Source of the DNA: Chloroflexota bacterium
Lineage (GTDB): Bacteria > Chloroflexota > FW602-bin22 > JAMCYS01
DNA: 5,387 bases
NCBI GenBank assembly: GCA_021847625.1
Contig: JAJZQK010000289.1
Location: forward strand, 1 to 5,387
Reading direction: 5' to 3'
A model generated the notes under the pieces. The model was not told the origin of the DNA and did no database searches. It saw only the letters and a list, made by a program, of their open reading frames with translations. Made by a program: the position numbers and the translations under genes. Shown here piece after piece: positions 1 through 5,379 of the stretch (its first letter is position 1; each line of letters starts with the position of its first letter).

Positions 1-618
1 GATGCCAGCTCCGGCGTGGATCACCGGGAGCCTGGCGGCGATGATCGCCTTGACGGCGGTGCGGACGTCGGCCGGGTCCGCCATTCCCTTGGCGCCCCTG
101 ACGGGCTGGTAGTCAAGATCGGCCTCGCCCATCACCGCGCCTAGAACGTCCATCGGCAATTCCAGCAGCACAGGCCCGGGCCGTCCGGTCCGCAGGTAGG
201 TGAAGGCGCGCCGCAAGAACTCCGGCAACCGCTCCACGAAATTCGGTCGGGCAGCCCACTTGGTCACGTACTGGAAGTTCTTTACCGCGTCGAACACGGG
301 TTCGGATCCAAGGCGAGCCTGCCTCTGACCGGCCGGCATATAGAGGATGGGCGTGGAATCCGAGTATGCCTGGGCCACGCCGCCGAAGGCGTTTTCGACC
401 CCCGGGCCGTACTGGCTGACACAAACCCCGGTGCGGCGGCCATTGGTCGCTCTCGTGTAGCCGTCAGCCATCCCCACCACGGTGCGCTCAGTGCGAGCCA
501 GAACCGGCCGAATGCCGGTCAAAGCGCAGGTGTCGATGACGGGATTGATTGGGAAACAGAAGAGGGTATCTACCCCTTCACGCCTAAGGATGTCGGCAAC
601 TACTTCCGCACCCTTCAT
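1..618 (-). CDS. Thiamine-diphosphate-dependent enzyme, acetolactate synthase-like (N-terminal part, runs off the left edge)
   Basis: The first 206 residues of a thiamine-diphosphate (ThDP) enzyme are present; family members are usually about 550 residues, so roughly 60% is missing beyond base 1. The ATG at 618 is preceded by GGGAGG (626-631) with a 7-base spacer. Residues 1-160 form the pyrimidine-binding domain. Glu44, in the context R-T-E-R followed by GMADGYTRATNG (49-60), sits where the family's catalytic Glu activates the cofactor aminopyrimidine ring. Also visible are QYGPGVENAF (69-78) and GRPGPVLLELPMDV (145-158), which closes the domain. Residues 198-206 (PVIHAGAGI) begin the central domain. 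True acetolactate synthases have a Gly-rich N-terminal loop and SGPGATN; here these read LFCFPINP and QYGPGVEN. A paralogue annotated only as a ThDP-requiring protein, or another 2-oxoacid decarboxylase or carboligase, is therefore as likely as IlvB. The substrate cannot be read from this half. It is separated from the corrinoid gene by a decayed region, so co-transcription is doubtful. Confidence 0.9.
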   Translation of the reverse strand, partial: MKGAEVVADILRREGVDTLFCFPINPVIDTCALTGIRPVLARTERTVVGMADGYTRATNGRRTGVCVSQYGPGVENAFGGVAQAYSDSTPILYMPAGQRQARLGSEPVFDAVKNFQYVTKWAARPNFVERLPEFLRRAFTYLRTGRPGPVLLELPMDVLGAVMGEADLDYQPVRGAKGMADPADVRTAVKAIIAARLPVIHAGAGI

Positions 619-706
619 ACCTTAGCCTCCCATTTGCACAAGAGCTGACGCTAATCCCCACGAATCCAAGCCGAGAGGCTCACCGTGACGAAGCGACACT
701 CTCCAC
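619..706. other. Short intergenic leader of the ThDP enzyme gene
   Basis: These 88 bases separate the stop of the TPR remnant from the ATG at 618. Apart from the GGGAGG ribosome-binding site (626-631), I see only a weak 4-base stem (AGCC/GGCT around 669-680). There is no convincing promoter and no terminator with a T-run. Confidence 0.4.
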
Positions 707-928
707 TTATTCCATCTGCTGTTCCAGTTCAATGCATCTGGGCGGTGACGAGTCCATGGCGTGCGCACTGTCGCACTCCGTTCGCGCGGCCGACTTGTTG
801 TCCCGGTGCAGATACCCCAGAGCAACCAGGTAGTATGCCGCCACTAGGTTAGGTTGTATCTCGACGGCTCTCGTCAGCGCCTCGAGTGCAGCATCGCCCA
901 GTTCCAGCCCAAAGCAGGGCCTCCCCAT
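707..928 (-). pseudogene. TPR-repeat protein, C-terminal fragment (5' end lost)
   Basis: An open minus-strand frame of about 73 codons ends at TAA (707-709). It reads as tetratricopeptide repeat: LGDAALEALTRAVEIQPN is followed by LVAAYYLVALGYLHRDNKSA and then ARTECDSAHAMD. The pattern shows TPR spacing: an A-A-L-x-A-x-x-x-A-V-x-x-x-P-N helix end, an A-x-Y-x-L-x-x-x-Y-L helix, and a following A-rich helix. The tail after it is ordinary (IELEQQME). TPR proteins are helical scaffolds, and nothing here tells the partner. The frame has no good start. It can be read back to about 982, but beyond about 928 that reading is antisense to the transposase remnant and loses TPR character. I therefore read it as the 3' end of a gene whose front was removed at the junction with the mobile-element remnant. 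A short chance ORF is the alternative, but the TPR spacing argues against it. Confidence 0.45.
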
Positions 929-935
929 CTCCAAG

Positions 936-1208
936 TTGCGACAGTGCTGCGAGGTGCAGGGTCGTACCCTGGTTACGAGCAAGCGCGGACTCTACCCGCA
1001 CTGTGGCGAGGGGGGCGGAGGTACGCCGCATCTTCCGCCAGTTGTGCTCCCGGGCTATCGCGAACTTCAACGGCCGGTGCAAGGCCATCTTCGATGGCCT
1101 GGGCCGGGCGCCTTCCTTGTGCTGGTGTACCAACTGGTCCTCCCGCACAGATTAAAGTCCCATCAGCCCCTGCGGGTCGGCCTCAAACCATGCGTGCAGA
1201 CAGCCTGA
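936..1208 (+). pseudogene. Decayed DDE-type transposase, C-terminal remnant
   Basis: Three pieces in two plus-strand frames line up, from memory, with the C-terminal part of a common DDE transposase type. Piece one (about 960-1010) reads GRTLVTSKRGLYPHC. Piece two, shifted by one base (about 1012-1115), reads GAEVRRIFRQL, then SRAIANFNGRCKAIFDG and LGRAP. Piece three, back in the first frame (about 1107-1205), reads GAFLVLVYQLVLPHR and PLRVGLKPCVQTA before TGA (1206-1208). The first shift falls in a run of six G (1010-1015); removing one G gives a continuous PHCGEGAEVRRIF. The second shift coincides with an apparent internal deletion of about a dozen codons before the VYQLVL segment. No complete start, N-terminal domain or paired terminal inverted repeats are present, so the element is immobile. 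It lies opposite in strand to all intact genes. I cannot name the IS family with certainty. Confidence 0.6.
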
Positions 1209-1256
1209 TATTCTATGACCAAGCCTCAACCATGTGGGCCCCGCCCTCCTCACGCA
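1209..1256. other. Spacer between transposase remnant and corrinoid gene
   Basis: These 48 bases hold no gene. The stretch has a short GC-rich inverted repeat (GGGC-CCC-GCCC, 1236-1246) just after the corrinoid gene's stop, but no following T-run on the minus strand. It also has a copy (1223-1234) of a 13-base motif present within the transposase end (1180-1192), differing by one base deletion. Confidence 0.35.
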
Positions 1257-1895
1257 CTAGCCTGCGCGTAGCACTGCCTTCGCGGCGTCAACGGCGGTGG
1301 AGGCGTCGGGGGCATAGGCGTCGGCGCCGATCTCGTCGGCATAGCGCTGGGTCACCGGCGCGCCGCCCACCAGCACCTTGACCTGATCGCGCAGGCCGGC
1401 TTCCTTCAGGGCGTCGATCGCCTTCTTCATGTTCGGCATCGTCGTGGTCAGAAGGGCCGACATGCCGATCACGTTGGCGCCCTTGTCCTTGACGGCGGCC
1501 AGGAACTTCTCCGGCATCACGTCGGTGCCCAGGTCGATGACCTCGAAGCCCGCGCCCTCCAGCATCATACCGACCAGGTTCTTGCCGATGTCGTGCAGGT
1601 CACTCTTCACGGTGCCAATCGCCACCGTGCCCACCGGCTCCAGGCCAGAGCCCGCCAGCAGCGGCTTGAGCACGCCCAGGCCCCACTGCATCGCCCGCGC
1701 GGCGATCAACACTTCCGGCACGTAGAACTCCTGCGCCTTCATCCGCCGCCCGACCTCGGACATCGCCCGGATGAGGGATTCCTGCAAGACCTTCTGGGCG
1801 TCCTCGCCATCGGCCACCGCCTGCTCGGTAAGACCCTTGACTTTCGGGGCATCGCCCTCGATCACCGCTTCATAGATTGCATTGAGATCGGCCAC
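1257..1895 (-). CDS. Corrinoid (cobalamin-binding) methyltransferase protein, MtaC/MtbC/MttC-like
   Basis: This is a complete 212-residue protein, the usual length for the methyl-carrying corrinoid subunit of one-carbon methyltransferase systems. It binds a cobamide and shuttles a methyl group between a substrate-specific and an acceptor-specific methyltransferase in the cytoplasm. Residues 1-85 form the helical cap domain (B12-binding 2 type), including FYVPEVLIAARAMQWG (57-72). Residues 88-210 form the Rossmann-like B12 domain. D99-L-H101-D-I-G104 is the DxHxxG motif, with His101 as the lower axial cobalt ligand. SALLTTTM (146-153) and GGAPVT (177-182) line the nucleotide-tail pocket. The start is GTG at 1895, served by AGGAGG (1905-1910) with a 9-base spacer. 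An out-of-frame ATG (1903-1901) lies only 1 base from that site and opens a short dead frame. The gene follows the UroD-family gene by 61 bases, the classic pairing of methyltransferase and corrinoid protein. Its GC content is clearly higher than that of the UroD-like gene. Confidence 0.95.
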   Translation of the reverse strand: MADLNAIYEAVIEGDAPKVKGLTEQAVADGEDAQKVLQESLIRAMSEVGRRMKAQEFYVPEVLIAARAMQWGLGVLKPLLAGSGLEPVGTVAIGTVKSDLHDIGKNLVGMMLEGAGFEVIDLGTDVMPEKFLAAVKDKGANVIGMSALLTTTMPNMKKAIDALKEAGLRDQVKVLVGGAPVTQRYADEIGADAYAPDASTAVDAAKAVLRAG

Positions 1896-1904
1896 TCAGT
1901 CATT

Positions 1905-1910
1905 CCTCCT
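1905..1910 (-). promoter_or_regulatory. Ribosome-binding site selecting the GTG start of the corrinoid gene
   Basis: A perfect AGGAGG stands 9 bases before GTG (1895) and 1 base before an out-of-frame ATG (1903-1901). The spacing, together with family homology that begins right after the GTG, fixes the non-ATG start. Confidence 0.7.
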
Positions 1911-1918
1911 GCCTTTAC

Positions 1919-1931
1919 TGCCACCTTGGCA
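1919..1931 (-). repeat. Intergenic inverted repeat between the UroD-family and corrinoid genes
   Basis: TGCCA and TGGCA flank a 3-base loop, forming a perfect 5-base-pair stem. It could be lengthened by CTTT/AAAG pairing across a small bulge. It lies 25 bases after the upstream stop and just before the corrinoid gene's ribosome-binding site. There is no T-run, so it is not a standard terminator. An RNA processing or stability role is possible, and so is chance. Confidence 0.3.
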
Positions 1932-1956
1932 AAGATAGGTGCACTCACGTATCTCA

Positions 1957-3147
1957 CTACCCAATTTCTCTCGGGTTGATCGGGTACTTGCCGTACTGCT
2001 CAACCATGTCAGAGATGAGTTCGACACGTTCGATAATCGATCGCGGCATCATGTTGTCTGACACTCCCAATATCATGGCATCACCGGGAGCGATTGTACG
2101 TAGGACATCCTTCACGTACGCCTCGAACGCGTCCTGGGGAAAGGTATCCTCTAGCACGATGGATGGAATACCGCCCCAGATGATAACCTCATTGCCCCAG
2201 GCCTGCCTAGCCTCCTCCAGAGTAACCCTCACCATCGGCGCCGTGCAGAAGCACTCGGACATGTCGAAACCCGACTCCTTGATCTCCTGCAGAATCGCTT
2301 GAGCGTCATCATCGGCGTGCCATGAGAGCTTCTTCCCCTTCGAATGCAGCAGGGCACTGAGTTCCTTGTAATAGGGCATTATGTACTTCCGGAAGAGGTG
2401 CGGGGGAGTCATCTGTGAGTCGAAGTGTTCACCATGCATGATGGACCGAGCGGGCGACTCCGCGATAATTGGCCACAGGCGCTCTCTCTCCACCTGGGTC
2501 ATGACCGCCATCAGATGGTTGAGCTCCTCGGGGTGATCCGCCATCAAATAGAACGCATCGTTGTAGCCGCACAGGTGTAACAAGAAGTAATGGAACGGGC
2601 AGTCTCCCACTTTCACGGTTGGGTAACCTTCGTCGCCAATCATGTTCTCGTAGGCCAGGTACTCCTCGTAGGCGGGCTCGTACCATGTGTGCTCGGTGAC
2701 GTACTCCCAAACACGAAAATCGGCGGCAGTCATAATGGGGTGCTCCGTTGCCAAACCGGAGACGCTGCGTCCTTCGAGATAGGCGGTAGTTGTTTGTCCA
2801 TAGGCGACCGTGCCGAAAGGGGTAATGTACGTTGTACGAACCAGTCCCGGTTCGTACTGCACACGTACATCCATTCCTTCGTGGCGGGTCCTGAAAATGA
2901 ACCCGTCGCGCGCCGGATCACCAATGCCAATTGCCTTCCCTACCTCTTGCTCGGTCATCCCCTTAAACCGGGCGGGCATGGTACCTTCAGTCTGTCGGGC
3001 ATTGTACCAGAGCCGTACTCGAGGCATCCAGGGAATGCGGTCTGGACTCTTGCCATCAAGCACTGCCAAGAATCGCTCACGGTTAGTCATTTCCACGTCA
3101 AGTACCCGTCCTTCATCCATCAAATAGTCTAATAGGCTCGTGCCCAT
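1957..3147 (-). CDS. UroD-superfamily methyltransferase-like protein (not heme-pathway HemE)
   Basis: This 396-residue protein has a uroporphyrinogen decarboxylase-type TIM barrel. Members next to corrinoid protein genes generally act as cobamide-dependent methyltransferases, either substrate-to-cobalt or cobalt-to-acceptor as in MtaA/MtbA. The conserved family opening starts at residue 20 (MTNRERFLAVLDGKSPDRIP). FGTVAYGQTT (111-120) follows, then HGEHFDSQMTPPHLF (238-252) and IMPYYKELSALLHSKGKKL (256-274). Next come H277-A-D-D-D (277-281), ECFCTAPM (298-305) and VIIWGGIPS (321-329). The HemE signature RQAGRYLPEY is absent, which rules out heme synthesis. His277 with Cys299 or Cys301 could hold the zinc that activates a methyl acceptor, but the standard His-x-Cys pair is not kept (Asp279 replaces Cys). 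The start is ambiguous: ATG 3147 has AGGTG 5 bases upstream, while ATG 3090 (residue 20) matches the family start. It follows the DppC-like gene by 49 bases. The substrate is unknown. Confidence 0.88.
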   Translation of the reverse strand: MGTSLLDYLMDEGRVLDVEMTNRERFLAVLDGKSPDRIPWMPRVRLWYNARQTEGTMPARFKGMTEQEVGKAIGIGDPARDGFIFRTRHEGMDVRVQYEPGLVRTTYITPFGTVAYGQTTTAYLEGRSVSGLATEHPIMTAADFRVWEYVTEHTWYEPAYEEYLAYENMIGDEGYPTVKVGDCPFHYFLLHLCGYNDAFYLMADHPEELNHLMAVMTQVERERLWPIIAESPARSIMHGEHFDSQMTPPHLFRKYIMPYYKELSALLHSKGKKLSWHADDDAQAILQEIKESGFDMSECFCTAPMVRVTLEEARQAWGNEVIIWGGIPSIVLEDTFPQDAFEAYVKDVLRTIAPGDAMILGVSDNMMPRSIIERVELISDMVEQYGKYPINPREIG

Positions 3148-3196
3148 CCATACACCTGCACTGATGGGTGCCGTTGTAATGGCTCGATTATGGTGT

Positions 3197-4102
3197 CTAC
3201 CCTTTCCCTTTGGCCCGCAGCCTGGGATCCCAGACTATTCTAAGCCCATCTCCCAAGAGATTCAGGCCCAGCACCGTAAGGAAGATGGCCAAGCCTGGGA
3301 AGAACGGAAGCCAGAGCGCCGTCTCCAAATACCTGTATCCAACGCGTAACATGGAACCCCATGCGGGAGTCGGCAGCGACACCCCCACCCCAAGAAACGA
3401 GAGTGAGGCCTCTGTTATTATCGCGAACGAAACGTAAAGTGACGCTTGAACTATCACGGGTGCCGTTACGTTCGGCCAAATATGCTTGACCATCAACCGT
3501 GACGGAGTCGCCCCGAGCAGCCTTGCGGCCAGCACAAAGTCTCTCTCTCTGATGGAAAGCGTCTGTGCTCGCACAAGACGGGCGAAGGCGGGCATGTAGA
3601 CGACGCCTATGGCGATCATTGCATTTCCGATGCTTTGTCCAAGTGCGGCTGTGATGGCAAGTGCTAGCAGCAGGGCCGGAAATGACCAAACCGCGTCAAC
3701 CAGGCGCATGAGCAGCTCATCCAGCCAACCCGAACAGTAGCCGGACGCCAGGCCGAGTATGATCCCACCCACCATAGCCAGCCCAACAGACACCAATCCC
3801 ACTTGAAGCGAGATACGACTGCCGTGGATGATGCGGGAGAGCACGTCTCGTCCCATGTCGTCGGTTCCCATCAAGTGCGCCAATGATGGCCCTTGCAGTA
3901 CCGACTGATAGTCCTGGTAGTAAGGATCGTAGGGAGCAATCAACTCAGCTCCTGCCGCTAGGATGAGGAATCCCACCACGATTGCCAACCCCAATCCCGC
4001 TAATCGAATCTTGAGAAGCTGCCCTACGAAGATGAGAGTGGCCCTTACGGGCTTCATCGGCGCGTGACCAAACGGCGCTTGGCTCCTGAGTAAGCCTTGC
4101 AT
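3197..4102 (-). CDS. DppC/OppC-like ABC transporter permease
   Basis: This 301-residue inner-membrane permease is a subunit of a peptide/nickel/opine-type ABC importer. The N-terminus has one membrane segment (about 33-53) and then an OppC_N-type stretch, LIAPYDP (54-60) and HLMGTDDMGRDVLSRIIHGSRISL (76-99), which is characteristic of the C subunit. About five more hydrophobic segments follow (near 100-120, 137-153, 160-177, 213-232 and 266-286). The cytoplasmic EAA loop that docks the ATPase is residues 191-211, with AARLLGA and HIWPN visible. EASLSFLGVGVSLPTPAWG (231-249) and a terminal WDPRLR (291-296) are also typical. The ATG at 4102 has GGAG 4 bases upstream. A second in-frame ATG (residue 16) lacks a ribosome-binding site. 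It follows the DppB-like gene by 22 bases and must work as its heterodimer partner. No ATPase gene follows; the next gene is the UroD-family protein. The substrate is not readable from permease sequence. Confidence 0.94.
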   Translation of the reverse strand: MQGLLRSQAPFGHAPMKPVRATLIFVGQLLKIRLAGLGLAIVVGFLILAAGAELIAPYDPYYQDYQSVLQGPSLAHLMGTDDMGRDVLSRIIHGSRISLQVGLVSVGLAMVGGIILGLASGYCSGWLDELLMRLVDAVWSFPALLLALAITAALGQSIGNAMIAIGVVYMPAFARLVRAQTLSIRERDFVLAARLLGATPSRLMVKHIWPNVTAPVIVQASLYVSFAIITEASLSFLGVGVSLPTPAWGSMLRVGYRYLETALWLPFFPGLAIFLTVLGLNLLGDGLRIVWDPRLRAKGKG

Positions 4103-4124
4103 TCCACTCCACCACTATCCCTTC

Positions 4125-5075
4125 CTAAGCTGTTCTAATGCGGGGATCCAGATAAGCGTAGATGACATCGGTTAATAGGTTGGCAACCAGGACTGCAAGT
4201 GCCATCACCATTATCACGGCCTGGACTATCGACAGCTCGCGGTAGGCGATCGCGTCCACTACGAGACGCCCCATGCCTGGAATGGAGAAGATCACCTCAA
4301 CGACCACCGCTCCGCCAAAGAGACGCCCCGTTTGTAGCCCTATCACTGTCACAACTGGGACGAGCGCGTTCTTAAGAGCGTGACGCAGCACAACCATCTG
4401 CTCGCTCAATCCCTTGGCGCGAGCTGTTACTATGTACTCCTGTTGTAGTACCTCAATGAGAGCGGACCTAACCTGCCTAGTGATCACCGCAGTCAACCCC
4501 GTGGCGAGCGTGAGCCCAGGCATGATCATTAGTCTGAGAGATTCACCTAGGTCAACGAAGGGTGATACGTACCCAGAGGGGGGAAGCCATCGGAGCCATA
4601 CGGCCAGCACGAACATCATCATGATCCCCAACCAGAAGTGAGGGATGGCCACCCCAGAGAGCGCAAACAAGGTTCCTATAACGTCCAGCCTGGAGTTAGG
4701 CTTCGCCGCAGAGAGGACTCCCACCGGCAAAGCCACCATAAGAGCCAAAAGTAGTGCGACGATCGCCAGCTCAACTGTGGGTACTATTCTCTCCTCAATG
4801 ACCTGCCTAACAGGCAGTCCAAGTCTGGGCGACATGCCAAAATCACCGGTGACTGCCTTGCGGGCCCAGTTCAGGTACTGGATAGGAACTGGCTGATCCA
4901 GGCCCATTTCTTCACGTAAAGTCTGGTAGAGATCCTCGTCCGTGGCCAACTGCTCTCCAAGTACTGCCATGGCCGCGTCGCCGGGTAGGAGGTATACCAA
5001 GCTGAAAGCGATAATGCTGACCACCACAACCAATGGAAGCGTAGTCGCAAGGCGGCGAACTATGTACGCAAACAA
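4125..5075 (-). CDS. DppB/OppB-like ABC transporter permease
   Basis: This 316-residue permease is the B subunit paired with the DppC-like protein. Residues 1-30 (YIVRRLATTLPLVVVVSIIAFSL then VYLLPGD) are the usual opening. GLDQPVPIQYLNWARKAVTGDFG (58-80) is the typical periplasmic loop. Hydrophobic segments lie near 9-30, 100-123, 133-160, 183-200, 235-255 and 283-305. The EAA loop (214-241) reads YIVTARAKGLSEQ and then LRHALKNALVP. VEVIFSIPGMGRL (259-271) and YAYLDPRIR (306-314) complete the signature. The start is TTG at 5075; GGAGGT lies 6 bases upstream and no ATG is in frame until residue 36, inside the conserved region, so TTG is well supported. It is the first intact gene of the minus-strand cluster. 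Which compound it imports is unknown: Dpp/Opp-type systems carry peptides, nickel, opines, oligosaccharides and other small organics. Confidence 0.95.
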   Translation of the reverse strand: MFAYIVRRLATTLPLVVVVSIIAFSLVYLLPGDAAMAVLGEQLATDEDLYQTLREEMGLDQPVPIQYLNWARKAVTGDFGMSPRLGLPVRQVIEERIVPTVELAIVALLLALMVALPVGVLSAAKPNSRLDVIGTLFALSGVAIPHFWLGIMMMFVLAVWLRWLPPSGYVSPFVDLGESLRLMIMPGLTLATGLTAVITRQVRSALIEVLQQEYIVTARAKGLSEQMVVLRHALKNALVPVVTVIGLQTGRLFGGAVVVEVIFSIPGMGRLVVDAIAYRELSIVQAVIMVMALAVLVANLLTDVIYAYLDPRIRTA

Positions 5076-5333
5076 ATGTAGACCTCCCCCGAGTCTCCTT
5101 CCACCACGGAACAGATTCCTTACATGCGGCGCTTTGGCGGCAATCGCGCCCTGGACTCAACGGGTGTTGCCTGGCCTTGCACCATGAGTGATGGCTTGCA
5201 GCCTGACGCCTCCAGGCATGGCATGGGGGTCATCACGCTAGCGGCAGAGTCCCACGCATTCTGCAGAGGGACCGTTTCTTCAGCATGAAGCACTCCGGGT
5301 TACGTATATCGTTGTGGTGCGGCGTCCCAATTG
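5076..5333. other. Leader region upstream of the permease pair, no convincing gene
   Basis: These 258 bases hold no frame with recognisable protein character on either strand. Small inverted repeats are present: GGAA-CAGA-TTCC (5108-5119), GGCGC/GCGCC (5128-5132 with 5146-5150), and GCCTG/CAGGC around 5201-5217. None is followed by a T-run. The stretch is long for an internal operon gap and could hold a promoter, but I see no strong -35/-10 pair. Confidence 0.4.
5082..5087 (-). promoter_or_regulatory. Ribosome-binding site for the TTG start of the DppB-like gene
   Basis: GGAGGT, within GGGGGAGGT (5082-5090), is placed 6 bases before TTG at 5075. It is a near-perfect anti-SD match and compensates for the weak start codon. 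Confidence 0.7.
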
Positions 5334-5379
5334 CTAGGCTAACCAAACGTACCTGTAGAGGTAGTGGTTGCTCATATTC
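5334..5379 (-). CDS. Possible C-terminal tail of an ABC solute-binding protein (partial)
   Basis: The minus-strand frame entering from the right edge reads NMSNHYLYRYVWLA and stops at TAG (5334-5336). Family 5 (peptide/nickel) substrate-binding proteins often end with an aromatic stretch and a Y-V-W-L motif, and their gene commonly sits directly upstream of dppB. Both the motif and the place fit. Only about 14 codons are available, and the outermost bases look like sequencing adapter, so the call rests mainly on context. A second open frame at the same edge reads as low-character, basic sequence and is less likely. Confidence 0.3.

Noticed and set aside
849..1148. A 99-codon minus-strand frame across the decayed region
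   Set aside because: It is antisense to the transposase remnant and has no domain character. The recognisable signal there lies in plus-strand frames.
1236..1246. GGGC-CCC-GCCC inverted repeat after the corrinoid stop as a terminator
   Set aside because: The stem is only 4 base pairs with a 3-base loop and no T-run follows on the minus strand, so termination cannot be supported.
854..1381. A 175-codon plus-strand frame
   Set aside because: It overlaps the corrinoid gene in antisense and ends in long Arg/Pro-rich runs typical of a shadow frame in GC-rich DNA.
1896..1956. Cobalamin riboswitch controlling the corrinoid gene
   Set aside because: The gap is far too short for the aptamer and I see no B12-box-like core. 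The leader at 5076-5333 also shows none that I can recognise.
1593..1979. A 128-codon plus-strand frame
   Set aside because: It is antisense to the well-supported corrinoid gene, with low-complexity His/Arg-rich sequence.
2590..3132. A 180-codon plus-strand frame
   Set aside because: It is fully antisense to the UroD-family gene and shows no recognisable domain.
3240..3689. A 149-codon minus-strand frame inside the DppC-like gene
   Set aside because: It is an out-of-frame shadow. The overlapping DppC frame carries all family motifs.
5303..5330. TTGGGA and TATACG, 16 bases apart on the minus strand, as a promoter for the permease genes
   Set aside because: Each box matches only 4 of 6 consensus bases, and the pair sits over 200 bases upstream of the TTG start. 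A match like this is expected by chance.
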